A program made the position numbers and the translations under genes. This document shows, in pieces, positions 1 through 9,549 of a stretch of 64,000 bases of DNA. The stretch comes from Flavobacteriia bacterium (GTDB taxonomy: Bacteria > Bacteroidota > Bacteroidia > Flavobacteriales_D > Crocinitomicaceae). The DNA lies in the NCBI GenBank assembly GCA_947462925.1, contig CANHQP010000005.1, positions 19,923 through 83,922 of the forward strand, written 5' to 3'. Below the pieces are notes generated by a model. The model was not told where the DNA came from and ran no database searches. It saw only the letters and a list, made by a program, of their open reading frames with translations. The number at the start of each line of letters is the position of its first letter. The stretch's first letter is position 1.

Positions 1-789
1 TCGAATGGTAAACTGAGTCCGACGATTTATTCAACTGAGAAAAAAGAAGGATTTGAATTGCAAGTTGCCAAGGATATTTGGATTTCAAATTCATATCCAG
101 ACACACTATACAAACGCATATTGAATAGTGGATTGAATCCTGTCAAAAAGTATGAATATTCAGATTTGGGATACTATTTTGTCAAGAAAATTATTGAAAA
201 ACAAACAAGTCAAACTTTAGACAAATACTTGTATTCCGAACTATACAACCCGATGGGACTTCAGAATATTCGCTATACGCCATTGAGTTATTTCGCTTTT
301 GAAAGAATTGTTCCAACTGAAAACGACAAAGATTTCCGTGGACAAGTGATTCGCGGACATGTGCATGACCCAGGAGCAGCGATGTTGGGCGGTGTCGGTG
401 GACATGCAGGTGTTTTTGCCAATTCAGCGGATTTAGCAGCCATCATGCAATTGTTTTTAAACAAAGGAAATTACATGGGCAAACAATTGATAGATCAAAG
501 TGTTATTGCAGCATACACGAAAGCACAGTTTGCGGGAAATCGCCGTGGCGCTGGGTTTGATAGACCGACATCAAGCGCCAAAGGAGGTCCAACTTGTGAA
601 TTGGTTTCACAAGAAAGTTATGGTCATTCAGGATTTACAGGAACTTTCACTTGGGCAGATCCTGCTTATGGAATCAATTATGTTTTCTTGTCGAACCGAG
701 TTTATCCAAGTGCGGAAAACTGGAAAATCAGGGACATGAATATCAGAACAGAAATACAAAGAGTAATATACCAAGCAGTTAAAAAATAA
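1..789 (+). CDS. Serine hydrolase, beta-lactamase-like, C-terminal part (cut by window start)
   Basis: The frame is open from base 1, so the start lies upstream; 262 codons are visible. The protein resembles the beta-lactamase (class C/PBP-type) module that in Bacteroidota is often fused behind a glycoside hydrolase family 3 domain. A YSD triad near base 157 (position of the usual YxN motif) and an HSGFTG motif at base 625 (position of the KTG-like motif) are visible. The SxxK nucleophile motif must be upstream and cannot be checked. The glycine-rich stretch with GGVGGHAGVFAN is typical of this group. The substrate is unknown and a cell-wall role is plausible. The GH3 fusion is inference from the family only. 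Confidence 0.8.
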   Translation, partial: SNGKLSPTIYSTEKKEGFELQVAKDIWISNSYPDTLYKRILNSGLNPVKKYEYSDLGYYFVKKIIEKQTSQTLDKYLYSELYNPMGLQNIRYTPLSYFAFERIVPTENDKDFRGQVIRGHVHDPGAAMLGGVGGHAGVFANSADLAAIMQLFLNKGNYMGKQLIDQSVIAAYTKAQFAGNRRGAGFDRPTSSAKGGPTCELVSQESYGHSGFTGTFTWADPAYGINYVFLSNRVYPSAENWKIRDMNIRTEIQRVIYQAVKK

Positions 790-824
790 AAATTAGTTCA
801 AACATCTTCAGTAAAACGCTACAA

Positions 825-1946
825 ATGAAAATCGGAATTGTATTATACCCAACTTATGGCGGAAGTGGTGTTGTTGCCACAGAACTCGGCAAAGCTTTGG
901 CTTTGAAAGGCCATGAAATTCATTTTATCACTTATTCACAACCCGTTCGACTCGGCAGTTTTCGTGAAAACATATATTATCACGAAGTTTCTTTGACCGA
1001 TTATCCGTTATTTGAATTTCAACCTTATGAAACTGTCTTAGCATCTAAAATGGTAGATGTTGTGAAATATGAAAAATTGGATTTATTGCACGTACATTAT
1101 GCGATTCCTCATGCATCGGCAGCATTTATGGCGCAACAAATTTTAAAATCACAAGGAATTGAGATTCCATTTATCACCACTTTGCATGGTACGGATATAA
1201 CTTTGGTTGGGAAAGACCCTTCATTTGAACCAGTGATTACATTTTGTTTGAATCAATCCAATGCAGTTACAGCAGTTTCTCAAAGTTTAAAAGACGATAC
1301 ATACAAACATTTTGGCACCACGAGAGAAATTCACGTGATTCCCAATTTTATCAATTCTGAAGATAATTTGCCAGAAATTGACCTAGAAAAGCGAAGAAGA
1401 TACGCGAACGACAATGAAAGAATTTTGACCCACATTTCCAATTTTAGAAGAGTCAAAAGAATTGATGATGTAGTGAAAGTTTTCGCCAAAGTGAATGAGA
1501 AAATTCCTTGCAAACTGCTTTTGGCTGGAGATGGACCTGAAAGAGCCATGGTGGAGCATTTGGCAAGAGAATTGAAAATTTGTAACCGCATTATTTTTCT
1601 GGGAAAAGTTAGAGATACGAGTCACGTACTAGAAATTAGCGATTTATTTATTTTACCATCGGAAACAGAAAGTTTTGGTTTGGCCGCGTTGGAAGCAATG
1701 GCAGAGGGAGTTCCGGTTATTTCTTCCAATACTGGAGGAATTCCTGAAGTAAATATTGAAGGCGTTTCAGGATATTTGTCTAATGTTGGCAATGTAGATG
1801 AAATGGCTGAAAATGCATTAAAAATTCTTTCAACAGATGAAAATTTAAAAAGATTTAGGATTAATGCATTGAGTAGAGCGAAAGATTTTACCCTTGAAAA
1901 AATTCTGCCGATGTATGAAACTTTGTACGAAAGTGTTTTAAAATAA
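825..1946 (+). CDS. bshA: N-acetyl-alpha-D-glucosaminyl L-malate synthase BshA
   Basis: This is a 373-aa retaining GT4-family glycosyltransferase that joins GlcNAc from UDP-GlcNAc to L-malate, the first step of bacillithiol synthesis, in the cytoplasm. Visible features are the N-terminal GGSGVVATELG loop, HVHYAIPHA and TTLHGTDITLVG in the first Rossmann domain, and the C-terminal nucleotide-sugar motif PSETESFGLAALEAM with its paired glutamates followed by SSNTGGIPEV. Length and N-terminus fit BshA closely. The start is an ATG 36 nt after the upstream gene. The other bacillithiol genes (bshB, bshC) are not in the window. Confidence 0.93.
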   Translation: MKIGIVLYPTYGGSGVVATELGKALALKGHEIHFITYSQPVRLGSFRENIYYHEVSLTDYPLFEFQPYETVLASKMVDVVKYEKLDLLHVHYAIPHASAAFMAQQILKSQGIEIPFITTLHGTDITLVGKDPSFEPVITFCLNQSNAVTAVSQSLKDDTYKHFGTTREIHVIPNFINSEDNLPEIDLEKRRRYANDNERILTHISNFRRVKRIDDVVKVFAKVNEKIPCKLLLAGDGPERAMVEHLARELKICNRIIFLGKVRDTSHVLEISDLFILPSETESFGLAALEAMAEGVPVISSNTGGIPEVNIEGVSGYLSNVGNVDEMAENALKILSTDENLKRFRINALSRAKDFTLEKILPMYETLYESVLK

Positions 1947-1957
1947 AACCATTCATA

Positions 1958-2332
1958 TTGAAAAAAAGCAAACAAATCGGATTTTATCGCTCAATATTAA
2001 CTTTGAAATGTCCGAGTTGTAGGCAAGAAAATATGTTTAAGAAAAGAGGATTATTTGTATATCACAATCCTCTTGATATGCACGAAAATTGTTCTCAATG
2101 TGGGCAAAAATACGAAATCGAACCAGGATTTTGGATTGGTGCTTTGTGGGCAAGTTATCCCATAGTCGTGATTATTGAAACCCCGTTTTTATTTACCGCC
2201 ATCGCATCCGAATCTTTGAACGTTTGGTACACTTATGGTTTGATGATTTTAGCTTTTGGCGTTTTCTTCCCGTTGATGGTTAGATTGGGAAGATCAATTT
2301 GGGCACATATCTTTATTAAGTTTCGCGGTTAA
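1958..2332 (+). CDS. DUF983 family zinc-ribbon membrane protein
   Basis: This 124-aa protein has an N-terminal zinc ribbon (Cys18, Cys21, Cys45, Cys48) followed by two hydrophobic segments at about residues 59-81 and 88-108, the usual DUF983 design. The function of the family is unknown. No ATG exists before the first Cys pair, so a TTG start 11 nt after bshA is assigned; start confidence is lower than identity. The close spacing suggests cotranscription with bshA. A hairpin terminator follows. Confidence 0.82.
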   Translation: MKKSKQIGFYRSILTLKCPSCRQENMFKKRGLFVYHNPLDMHENCSQCGQKYEIEPGFWIGALWASYPIVVIIETPFLFTAIASESLNVWYTYGLMILAFGVFFPLMVRLGRSIWAHIFIKFRG

Positions 2333-2365
2333 TCAAACTTCAAAATTATATTTCTAAAACACAAA

Positions 2366-2398
2366 AAAATAGGACTTCAAAATTTGAAATCCTATTTA
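2366..2398. terminator. Bidirectional hairpin between DUF983 and thiolase genes
   Basis: An almost perfect inverted repeat, AAATAGGA against TCCTATTT, with an inner TTCAAA/TTTGAA continuation, lies between two convergent genes. A-rich sequence on its left and a T-rich tract on its right would let it end transcription from either side. Confidence 0.7.
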
Positions 2399-2417
2399 CT
2401 ATTATGTTCTAGAATTA

Positions 2418-3596
2418 CTAGATATTTTCAATAATCATTGCGGAAGCACCACCACCACCATTACAGATTGCAGCGCCACCAATTTTAGCGTTATTTTGTT
2501 TCAATACATTGATTAAAGTTACGATAACTCTTGATCCTGAATTTCCAAGTGGGTGACCTAAAGCAACAGCTCCACCGTTTACATCTACTTTTTCAGCATC
2601 TAGTCCTAAAATTTTCATGTTTGCCAAACCTACAACCGAGAACGCTTGGTTTAATTCCCAGAATTCAACGTCAGAAGTTTCCAAACCTGCTTTTTTAAGC
2701 GCTACTGGAATTGCTTTTGAAGGTGCAGTTGTGAACCATTCTGGTGCATGAGCAGCATCAGCATAACTTACAATTTTTGCAATTGGTTTTAAACCGTATT
2801 TTGCAACCGCTTCAGCAGAAGCCAAAATCAAAGCAGAAGCACCATCATTTAAAGTTGAAGCATTTGCAGCAGTAATTGTTCCGTCTTTATCGAATGCAGG
2901 ACGTAAACCTGGAATTTTATCCAAGAAAACGTTTGTATATTCTTCGTCTTTTGAAATAATCACTGGATCACCTTTTCTTTGTGGAACGGCAACAGGAACA
3001 ACTTCTTCCGTAAAACGACCAGCTTCCCAAGCAGCAGCAGCACGTTTGTATGAAGTAATTGCGAAATTATCTTGGTCTTCTCTAGAGAATTCATATTCTT
3101 TGGCACACAATTCAGCACAATTCCCCATAGGAACTTTGCTGTAAACATCTAGTAAACCATCTTTTGTGATTCCATCTAGCATTGTAATGTTTCCAAATTT
3201 AACACCGTTTCTTCCGTCGATGTAATGTGGAGTTTGAGACATATTTTCCATTCCACCAGCAACAACGATTTCGTTGTCTCCAGCTAAAATCGTTTGAGCA
3301 CCCAACATGATCGCTTTCATTCCAGAAGCACAAACTTTGTTTACTGTTGTACAAGGGACTTCGTTTGTCAATCCAGCACCCAAAGCAGCTTGGCGAGCAG
3401 GAGCCTGACCAACACCAGCTTGAAGTACATTTCCCATGAAAACTTCATCAATTTGCTCTGCTTTCAAACCAGATTTTTCTAATGCACCTTTGATTGCAAC
3501 AGCACCTAATTGGGTCGCAGAAACTGTTGATAATCCACCCATGAAAGCACCAATTGGTGTTCTTACAGCGGAAACGATAAAAACTTCTTTTTTCAT
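2418..3596 (-). CDS. Acetyl-CoA C-acetyltransferase / acyltransferase (thiolase)
   Basis: This 392-aa type II thiolase condenses or cleaves acyl-CoA thioesters in the cytoplasm. Visible motifs are the nucleophile segment NKVCASGMKA with Cys at about residue 89, GQAPARQA, ELNQAFSVV, the general-base segment GHPLGNSGSR, and the C-terminal CNGGGGASA with the second catalytic Cys. The start is placed at the ATG giving MKKEVFIVSAVRTP, 20 codons inside the longest open frame, because thiolases begin with this segment. Sequence cannot separate biosynthetic (AtoB-like) from degradative (FadA-like) use. A 3-hydroxyacyl-CoA dehydrogenase at 61.7 kb could be a pathway partner. Confidence 0.92.
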   Translation of the reverse strand: MKKEVFIVSAVRTPIGAFMGGLSTVSATQLGAVAIKGALEKSGLKAEQIDEVFMGNVLQAGVGQAPARQAALGAGLTNEVPCTTVNKVCASGMKAIMLGAQTILAGDNEIVVAGGMENMSQTPHYIDGRNGVKFGNITMLDGITKDGLLDVYSKVPMGNCAELCAKEYEFSREDQDNFAITSYKRAAAAWEAGRFTEEVVPVAVPQRKGDPVIISKDEEYTNVFLDKIPGLRPAFDKDGTITAANASTLNDGASALILASAEAVAKYGLKPIAKIVSYADAAHAPEWFTTAPSKAIPVALKKAGLETSDVEFWELNQAFSVVGLANMKILGLDAEKVDVNGGAVALGHPLGNSGSRVIVTLINVLKQNNAKIGGAAICNGGGGASAMIIENI

Positions 3597-3799
3597 TTTA
3601 TAATTTTTACTTTTTTTCGATTCGTAACTAGACCACGAAATTAGTAAAATAAGCAAAGTATTTTACTGAAAAATCAATAAAACGCTAAAATGTATTTGAA
3701 AATTGAAAGAATCCAAAATTAAAACATGTATTGAAATTTGTTATCGCATTTCAAAAATCGAAATCAAAACGATATTTTTGTGCTTTTTTTGAAAAATTG

Positions 3800-4762
3800 A
3801 TGATGAAGAAATCTATTTTACTCTTGATTTTATTGATGAATTGTACTCACTTTTTTAGTCAGGACACAATTCCATTAAAAAGTATTTTAACTGACAGTTC
3901 TTATTGGACTTCCAAAATGCTATTTGGAATAAATGGATCTCAAAGTTCATTTGTCAATTGGTCAGCAGGCGGAAGAAACAACATTTCAATGTTAGGTTTT
4001 TTAGATGCAAGTGCAACTTATCGTAAATCTAATATTAAGTGGAATAATGATTTAAAATTGGCTTTAGGCGGATTGAGATTTTTAGATAAAAACAATACTG
4101 GTGCACAACTACAAAAAACCGATGACAAGATAGATATTGCAACTTCATTGGGTTATGAATTCAAGAATAAATGGTTCTATACCTTGGTTGGAGGCTTTAA
4201 AACACAAATGTTGGATGGATTTGTTTTTCCAAATGATTCAGTGAGAACCTCCAAATTTATGGCGCCAGGCTATATCAGTTCCGCATTAGGAATAGAATTC
4301 GCGCTGGATAAAAATTTCAATATTTTTCTGTCTCCACTTGCAACAAAATTCACGATTGTCAATGATCAAGTTCTAGCAAATGCTGGTGCTTTTGGTGTTC
4401 AAAAAGCAGAATTAGATGCGCTTGGAAATGTTTTAGTAGCTGGAAAAAAAGTACGAAGTGAATACGGTGCTTATTTCAAATTGCGGTTCAATAAAGAACT
4501 TGCGAAAAATATTGAAATGAAATCGCGATTTGAATTATTCTCCAACTACATCAATAATCCACAAAACGTGGATGTAAATACCGAAGTAATTTTTACTTTC
4601 AAAGTTAACAAATGGTTTTCATCGTCTTTACAATGGAATTTACTCTATGACGACGACATTGATGTCACTGATATCAAAGGAAGAGTTGGTCCAAGAACGC
4701 AGTTTAAATCTGTGCTGGGACTTGGAGTTTCGTTCACAATTAAAAATAAAAATTCGATTTAG
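3800..4762 (+). CDS. DUF3078 domain secreted / outer-membrane protein
   Basis: This 320-aa protein begins with two consecutive ATG codons (3800, 3803) and a signal peptide ending near FFSQ. The rest shows alternating aromatic/polar beta-strand patterns (WSAGGRNNISMLG, WNNDLKLALGGLR, WFYTLVGGFKTQM) typical of DUF3078, a Bacteroidota family thought to form an outer-membrane barrel. The end, LGLGVSFTIKNKNSI, looks like a final strand. The longest open frame starts at 3731, but its extra 23 codons precede the signal peptide, and a TATTTTTG box lies inside them, so the shorter start is preferred. The function is unknown. Confidence 0.78.
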   Translation: MMKKSILLLILLMNCTHFFSQDTIPLKSILTDSSYWTSKMLFGINGSQSSFVNWSAGGRNNISMLGFLDASATYRKSNIKWNNDLKLALGGLRFLDKNNTGAQLQKTDDKIDIATSLGYEFKNKWFYTLVGGFKTQMLDGFVFPNDSVRTSKFMAPGYISSALGIEFALDKNFNIFLSPLATKFTIVNDQVLANAGAFGVQKAELDALGNVLVAGKKVRSEYGAYFKLRFNKELAKNIEMKSRFELFSNYINNPQNVDVNTEVIFTFKVNKWFSSSLQWNLLYDDDIDVTDIKGRVGPRTQFKSVLGLGVSFTIKNKNSI

Positions 4763-4771
4763 GATTAGGTA

Positions 4772-5227
4772 TTAAACAGATAACCTGTCTGTTTGTGAGT
4801 CTTCAAGTTGCATTTTCCATCTCTTGTACATATAGGGAGAAATTTTACTTTGTTCCCGTTCCTGCAAGACAATAATGTTGTTACTTGCAGCAAAATACCA
4901 AGAGAACTCAAAAATCTCCATTTTAATTCCAAATTTGTTTTGATTCATTCCAGAAATTACTTCGAAATTGAAGCCTTTTTCTTGAAGTTTCATTTTTTTG
5001 ATTTTAAAGCGATTGCAATTGTCTCCTAATAATTCACAAAGAATTACATAGTTCTTTTTAAGAATCTTTACTGTGTTTGCTGCAGCTGTCTTCGTCTGCT
5101 TTCTAACTGATTGGTGGTATTTATTTTTGCAGTGTATGTCGCAGAAAACTTTGTCTGAGCGACCGAATAGTTTTTTATCACAAACACAACATTGTTTTGT
5201 GGGTTGGATGTTGGATGTTTTTTGCAT
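4772..5227 (-). CDS. Small zinc-ribbon protein, paralogue 1
   Basis: This 151-aa protein has an N-terminal Cys cluster (Cys13, 14, 16, 29, 33) forming a likely zinc ribbon, followed by a Lys-rich helix and a domain ending in SPYMYKRW. A second copy lies at 21833-22318. The two share the 19-residue segment that starts at the first Cys, and the SPYMYKRW motif. I recognise the type from Flavobacteriales genomes but know no function. A nucleic-acid-binding role would fit the zinc ribbon and basic helix, but this is inference. It converges on the DUF3078 gene with 9 nt between stop codons. Confidence 0.72.
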   Translation of the reverse strand: MQKTSNIQPTKQCCVCDKKLFGRSDKVFCDIHCKNKYHQSVRKQTKTAAANTVKILKKNYVILCELLGDNCNRFKIKKMKLQEKGFNFEVISGMNQNKFGIKMEIFEFSWYFAASNNIIVLQEREQSKISPYMYKRWKMQLEDSQTDRLSV

Positions 5228-5482
5228 AATTATAGTTGTTTTAAAAGGTTGTTAAATTTGTTAAGTGATGTTTAAGCTTGATAAGGTTTAATTATTCGCT
5301 TAGTTAAAGTTAAATAATGAATTTTGACATTTCCAAATTTTCTTTGGTTTTTATGTGATTTTATCTGTTGAAAACACTTACACCCCCCATTTTATTGAGA
5401 AACTAAAATTCAACTTCACCAGTAGCTAAATATTAACTTTATAAACCGCAATTTCTATTTTATTCTTAATTTCGTGTCATCT

Positions 5483-7564
5483 ATGAAATTCATTTCCGAT
5501 ATATCTCTTTTTTGGCTTTTTCCAATTGGTGCAATTGCATTTTTGCTTACTTATTTATTTTACAGAAAAGAAGCGTGGTTAAATGAAATTCCTAACTGGA
5601 CAAAAAAATCACTTTTCATATTGAGATTTTTAAGCCTGTTTTTTATTGGGATTTTACTACTAGGAATTCTATTCGAATCGTTTACCTACCGAAAAGAAAA
5701 ACCTATCTTTATTACATTAGTTGACAATTCTCATTCTCTCAAAAACTTCAAAGACAGCGCCAAAGTTGCTCAACAGATTGCCGATTTCAATTCCAAAATA
5801 AAAGAAAAGTTCAGCGAGAAATTTGAGATAATTTCTTATGCGGTTGGAGATAATTTCAGACAAACTGAATCGTTTAATTTAAAAGATCAACATTCAAATT
5901 TATCTGATGGTTTTGAACAAATATATTCTCAATACTACAACAGGAATATCGGTGGAATAGCATTTATTTCTGATGGAAATTTCAACGAAGGTCCTAATCC
6001 TATTTACTCAGCAGAAAAAATTGCCCTCACTCCTATTTTCACCTTAGGCGTTGGTGATACCATTCCTCACAAAGATCAATTAATCAGAGATGTTACAACC
6101 AACGAAATTGCATTTTTAAAAAATAAATTTCCTGTTGAAATTGATGTTGAAGCGCTGAAAGTTGGAAAAAGAAGTAGCAAAGTTTCGATTTATCACAACA
6201 ATAAAATCGTAGCAAGTAATAATGTAAATTTTGAAAATGGTCAATTCGACTTTAAACACATTACTTTCGAGTTGGACGCTACAGAAATTGGTTTTCAAAA
6301 TTACGTCGTCGAAATTTCGCCCATCGATGGAGAATATACTACTAAAAATAACCGCAGGTCATTTTACATCGAAGTTCTGGATGGTAGAAATAAAATCATT
6401 TTACTCGCTGGAGCGCCTCATCCTGATGTGTCCGCGTTGAAATATGTACTCGAAAAAGATGAAAATGTGCAGGTTGAGTCTAAATTAATTGGTGATTGGG
6501 ATAAAAAATTAGACAAAGTTGATTTGGTTATTTGGCACGAACCAGGAATCAATTTTAATCAATCTGTTCTTGACGCAATCAGAAATGCAGGAAAACCAAT
6601 ATTGTTTTTTACTGGTCCAAACACCAATGGAAATACAATCAAAAAATTGGATATTGGAATGACCATTGGCAATTCAAATCAGACGGATGAAGTTCAACCA
6701 GGATTCAATGTTGGATTCGAATTGTTTGAATTGACAACGGAACTCCAAAATACTTTGAGATTCTATCCTCCAGTGAAAGTAAAATATGGTGAGATTAAAT
6801 TGAACCCGCAAAATAAAGTTTTACTCTCTCAAAGACTGGGCGATTTCTATAAAAAAGACCCTATTCTTTATTTTGGTGAAAAAGCAAATGTGAAATATGG
6901 CGTTTTTCTGGGCGAAGGAATTTGGAAATGGAAAATCAACGAATATAGTCGAACCAAGTCGACAGCAATGTTCGAAGAATTAATTCAAAAAATTACGCAG
7001 TTCCTTGTGATCAAACAAAATGCATCATCTTTGAGAATAACCTTACCAAGAAGATTTTCAAAAGGTGAAGAAGTGAAAATTAAAGCTGAATTCTACAATG
7101 AATCGCTGGAATTAATCACCAAACCTAAAATTTCTTTCAGTTTAAAAGATGAACGAAATAACAAATCCAATTTTGAATTTGGTGTTTCTGGAAATTTCTA
7201 CGTTTTACCGCTTGGAACTTTAAAACCTGGCAAATATACTTGGACCGCCTCCACAACACACAATGGAAAAAAACATTCAAAAAATGGAACTTTTGTAGTT
7301 GAAGATATAGAAATTGAATCTTTGGAAACAGTTGCAAATCATGGATTATTGAATCAAATTTCTAAGAATTCAAATGGCCAATTTTACCAACTTGCTAATT
7401 ATGAAAAATTATTGAGCGACTTGGAGAAACGAGACGATATCGTTGAAATGTCCTACGAAGAAAGTGCCTTCAATGATTTGTTAGATTATTTCTGGCTTTT
7501 ACTTCTCATTTGTTTGACTTTGTCAGCAGAATGGTTTCTGAGAAGATGGAATGGCAGTTATTAA
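5483..7564 (+). CDS. Large VWA-like membrane protein
   Basis: This 693-aa protein has two N-terminal membrane segments (about residues 10-30 and 48-68), a von Willebrand A-like region with DNSHS (the DxSxS metal site) shortly after the second segment, a long periplasmic part, and a C-terminal membrane segment (DYFWLLLLICLTLSAEWFLRRW region). This resembles Bacteroidota proteins related to BatA/BatB and aerotolerance operons, but it stands alone here. A middle section (ILLAGAPHPDVSAL...) has a Rossmann-like look. The start could be GTG 5474; ATG 5483 is preferred. It converges on the ClC gene with 4 nt between them. The function is unknown. Confidence 0.7.
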   Translation: MKFISDISLFWLFPIGAIAFLLTYLFYRKEAWLNEIPNWTKKSLFILRFLSLFFIGILLLGILFESFTYRKEKPIFITLVDNSHSLKNFKDSAKVAQQIADFNSKIKEKFSEKFEIISYAVGDNFRQTESFNLKDQHSNLSDGFEQIYSQYYNRNIGGIAFISDGNFNEGPNPIYSAEKIALTPIFTLGVGDTIPHKDQLIRDVTTNEIAFLKNKFPVEIDVEALKVGKRSSKVSIYHNNKIVASNNVNFENGQFDFKHITFELDATEIGFQNYVVEISPIDGEYTTKNNRRSFYIEVLDGRNKIILLAGAPHPDVSALKYVLEKDENVQVESKLIGDWDKKLDKVDLVIWHEPGINFNQSVLDAIRNAGKPILFFTGPNTNGNTIKKLDIGMTIGNSNQTDEVQPGFNVGFELFELTTELQNTLRFYPPVKVKYGEIKLNPQNKVLLSQRLGDFYKKDPILYFGEKANVKYGVFLGEGIWKWKINEYSRTKSTAMFEELIQKITQFLVIKQNASSLRITLPRRFSKGEEVKIKAEFYNESLELITKPKISFSLKDERNNKSNFEFGVSGNFYVLPLGTLKPGKYTWTASTTHNGKKHSKNGTFVVEDIEIESLETVANHGLLNQISKNSNGQFYQLANYEKLLSDLEKRDDIVEMSYEESAFNDLLDYFWLLLLICLTLSAEWFLRRWNGSY

Positions 7565-7568
7565 CTGA

Positions 7569-8582
7569 TTATTCTCGGGTCGAAGTTCGAATCAATTCAG
7601 ATCGATAATTGGACAACAAATGTGACTTTGAAATAAATCCGACAAACTCATTTTCAGAAACTACAGGCAATATCCACGCGTTTGTTTCATCAAATTTGTT
7701 CATGATTGAATGCATACTTTCATTTGCATCAATCACACTTGGCGGTTTGATCATCAATTGTTTGGCTCTCAAACTGTCGTACAGTTCTGTTTTAAAAATC
7801 GTCTCTCGAATTTGATCCAACTGAATAATTCCCACCAACTGATTTAATTCAGTTAAAACAGGAAAAATATTTCGATTAGAATGCGCAATAATTTGGGTAA
7901 TTTCTCTCAAAGTCGCTTCTGGTTTTAACGTTTGATAATCCGTTTCTATCAATCTTTCAGACTTCAAAGAAGACAAAATGGTAACATCTTTATTGCTTCT
8001 CAAAACTTGACCTTTTTTGGCTAAATTTTTAGCATCCATCGACAGAGGTTCAATGCTTCTTACAACTGCATAACTGATGGCTGAAACTAACATCAGCGGA
8101 ATCATCAATTCGTATCCACCAGTGATTTCTGCAATCAAAAATATTCCAGTCAACGGTGCATAAAATATCCCTGTCAAAACACCAGACATTCCAACTAATG
8201 TAAAATTGCTAATAGGCAAAGTTGTAATTCCAGTCAAATTCACCAATCTTGCAAAAACATAACCGATATAAGCTCCAACAAAAAGCGAAGGTGCAAAATT
8301 CCCTCCATTACCACCACTATTGATTGTCACGGCAGCTGCAATCACTTTCACAAACATGACAATACCAACAAAAAGTAAGACAAACCAACCTTCTGTTTTC
8401 ATGCTTTTAAAAATACTCGTATCAAGCAATTTCTCTGGTGTATTGCTCGATAACACTTTGATACTTTCATAACCTTCACCAAAAAGTGGTGGCAAAACCA
8501 AAATTAAAACTGCTAAAAAAAACACCGCCTTTAATCGCTTTGCCATAGGTCCAATCTTTCGAACGGTCAAGCACTTTTTCAA
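7569..8582 (-). CDS. ClC chloride channel, C-terminal part with CBS domains (frameshifted)
   Basis: This frame carries the second half of a ClC-family chloride channel or transporter: the FPPLF-like PPLFGEGY segment, GGNGGNFAPSLFVGA (a pore-forming ClC motif), YAPLTGIFLIAE, then two CBS domains (about the last 140 residues) for nucleotide or regulatory binding. The start shown is formal; real homology begins around 8520 where the upstream frame (8476-9369) loses it. Removing one base from the A8 run at 8515-8522 joins both frames into one protein of about 600 residues. It may be a sequencing error or a true broken gene. Confidence 0.85.
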   Translation of the reverse strand: MKKCLTVRKIGPMAKRLKAVFFLAVLILVLPPLFGEGYESIKVLSSNTPEKLLDTSIFKSMKTEGWFVLLFVGIVMFVKVIAAAVTINSGGNGGNFAPSLFVGAYIGYVFARLVNLTGITTLPISNFTLVGMSGVLTGIFYAPLTGIFLIAEITGGYELMIPLMLVSAISYAVVRSIEPLSMDAKNLAKKGQVLRSNKDVTILSSLKSERLIETDYQTLKPEATLREITQIIAHSNRNIFPVLTELNQLVGIIQLDQIRETIFKTELYDSLRAKQLMIKPPSVIDANESMHSIMNKFDETNAWILPVVSENEFVGFISKSHLLSNYRSELIRTSTRE

Positions 8583-9369
8583 TGCGCAAATAAATTCTAG
8601 AATAGTAAATTGAAATCAGACCAGTTAAGACCCCAAGTAAAACGTAAAATGGCACATTGTAATAATTGAAGGCTTCTTGCAATTTGAAAGTCAAAAGAAT
8701 GGAATCTCCCAAAATGATTTTGGATGTCAAACCTCCTACTGCTGCGGCAATAATCAATGGAATAAACGCGGAAATACTGGCGTCAACTAACAATACTTCC
8801 AAAGCAAATAAAACACCTGCAATCGGCGCGTTAAACGCAGCACCAATACCTGCAGCAGCTCCGCAAGCCAAAAGTAAAACCCTATCCTTATATATTAATT
8901 GATACGTTTTGGCAAAATTTGAGCCAATAGATGAACCTGTAGTAACAATCGGTGACTCCAACCCTGCTGAACCTCCGAAACCAACAGTGACAGCGCTCGT
9001 TATAATATGAGAATACATCTGACCTTTGGGTAAAAACCCTGATTTCTTGACAATTGAACGAATAATATTCGCTGTTCCTCGACCCAATTTTTGATTGAAA
9101 AAACGACGAACTATAAAAGTGGTCAATATTATTCCAATCATTGGAAAAACCAAGTACAAATAGCTATTAAGATTGAAAGGTAATTTAAAATCCAAGGTAA
9201 CAAATCGGTGAATTTGAAAAACGAAAATCTTCAATAGTACCGCAGCTAGTCCAGCTGTTAGTCCAACCATCATACTCGCGAAAATCAAAAATTGTTGCTC
9301 AGATAATTTCGATCTGACCCATTTTATGGAACGCTCAATGATTGAAAATAAACTTTGATACAATTTCAA
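8476..9369 (-). CDS. ClC chloride channel, N-terminal part (frameshifted)
   Basis: This frame holds the first half of a ClC channel or antiporter in the inner membrane: several membrane helices, the selectivity segment GSAGLESPIVTTGSSIGSN, and GAAAGIGAAFNAPIAGVLFALE, both diagnostic of ClC. Homology stops near 8523; the last 16 or so residues are out-of-frame translation and the frame then ends. It continues in the frame at 7569-8582. Compared with the common GxGREGP form, the first motif is GLESP, as in other Bacteroidota. The ion and direction of transport cannot be told. Confidence 0.86.
   Translation of the reverse strand: MKLYQSLFSIIERSIKWVRSKLSEQQFLIFASMMVGLTAGLAAVLLKIFVFQIHRFVTLDFKLPFNLNSYLYLVFPMIGIILTTFIVRRFFNQKLGRGTANIIRSIVKKSGFLPKGQMYSHIITSAVTVGFGGSAGLESPIVTTGSSIGSNFAKTYQLIYKDRVLLLACGAAAGIGAAFNAPIAGVLFALEVLLVDASISAFIPLIIAAAVGGLTSKIILGDSILLTFKLQEAFNYYNVPFYVLLGVLTGLISIYYSRIYLRIEKVLDRSKDWTYGKAIKGGVFFSSFNFGFATTFW
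8515..8522 (-). other. A8 homopolymer at the ClC frameshift
   Basis: Eight adenines (eight T on the coding strand) sit exactly where ClC homology crosses between two reading frames. With seven, the reading becomes GGVFLAVLILVLPPLFGEGY, which fits the family without a gap. Confidence 0.8.
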
Positions 9370-9514
9370 GTCAATATTTTTTTTGATGATTTACACAAAT
9401 ATACTAAAATCAAAATAAGCATATTTATGAAAATTAGTTATTCATTAGGCAAAAAAGAAAGTGAATACGCTGTATAAGGATGAAAATATTTAAACATTTC
9501 ATTCTTATTTTTTT

Positions 9515-9522
9515 TAACTTTG
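9515..9522 (+). promoter_or_regulatory. -7 box TAACTTTG upstream of fbaA
   Basis: The box matches TAnnTTTG, the Bacteroidota -7 element, and lies 27 nt before the fbaA ATG behind a T-rich tract. No clear -33 TTG at the usual spacing was seen. Confidence 0.6.
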
Positions 9523-9549
9523 CGCAATCAATTTAAAAACTGAAAAATA

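Noticed and set aside
500..739. A 79-codon plus-strand frame inside the serine hydrolase
   Set aside because: It is an alternative frame of a well-conserved gene.
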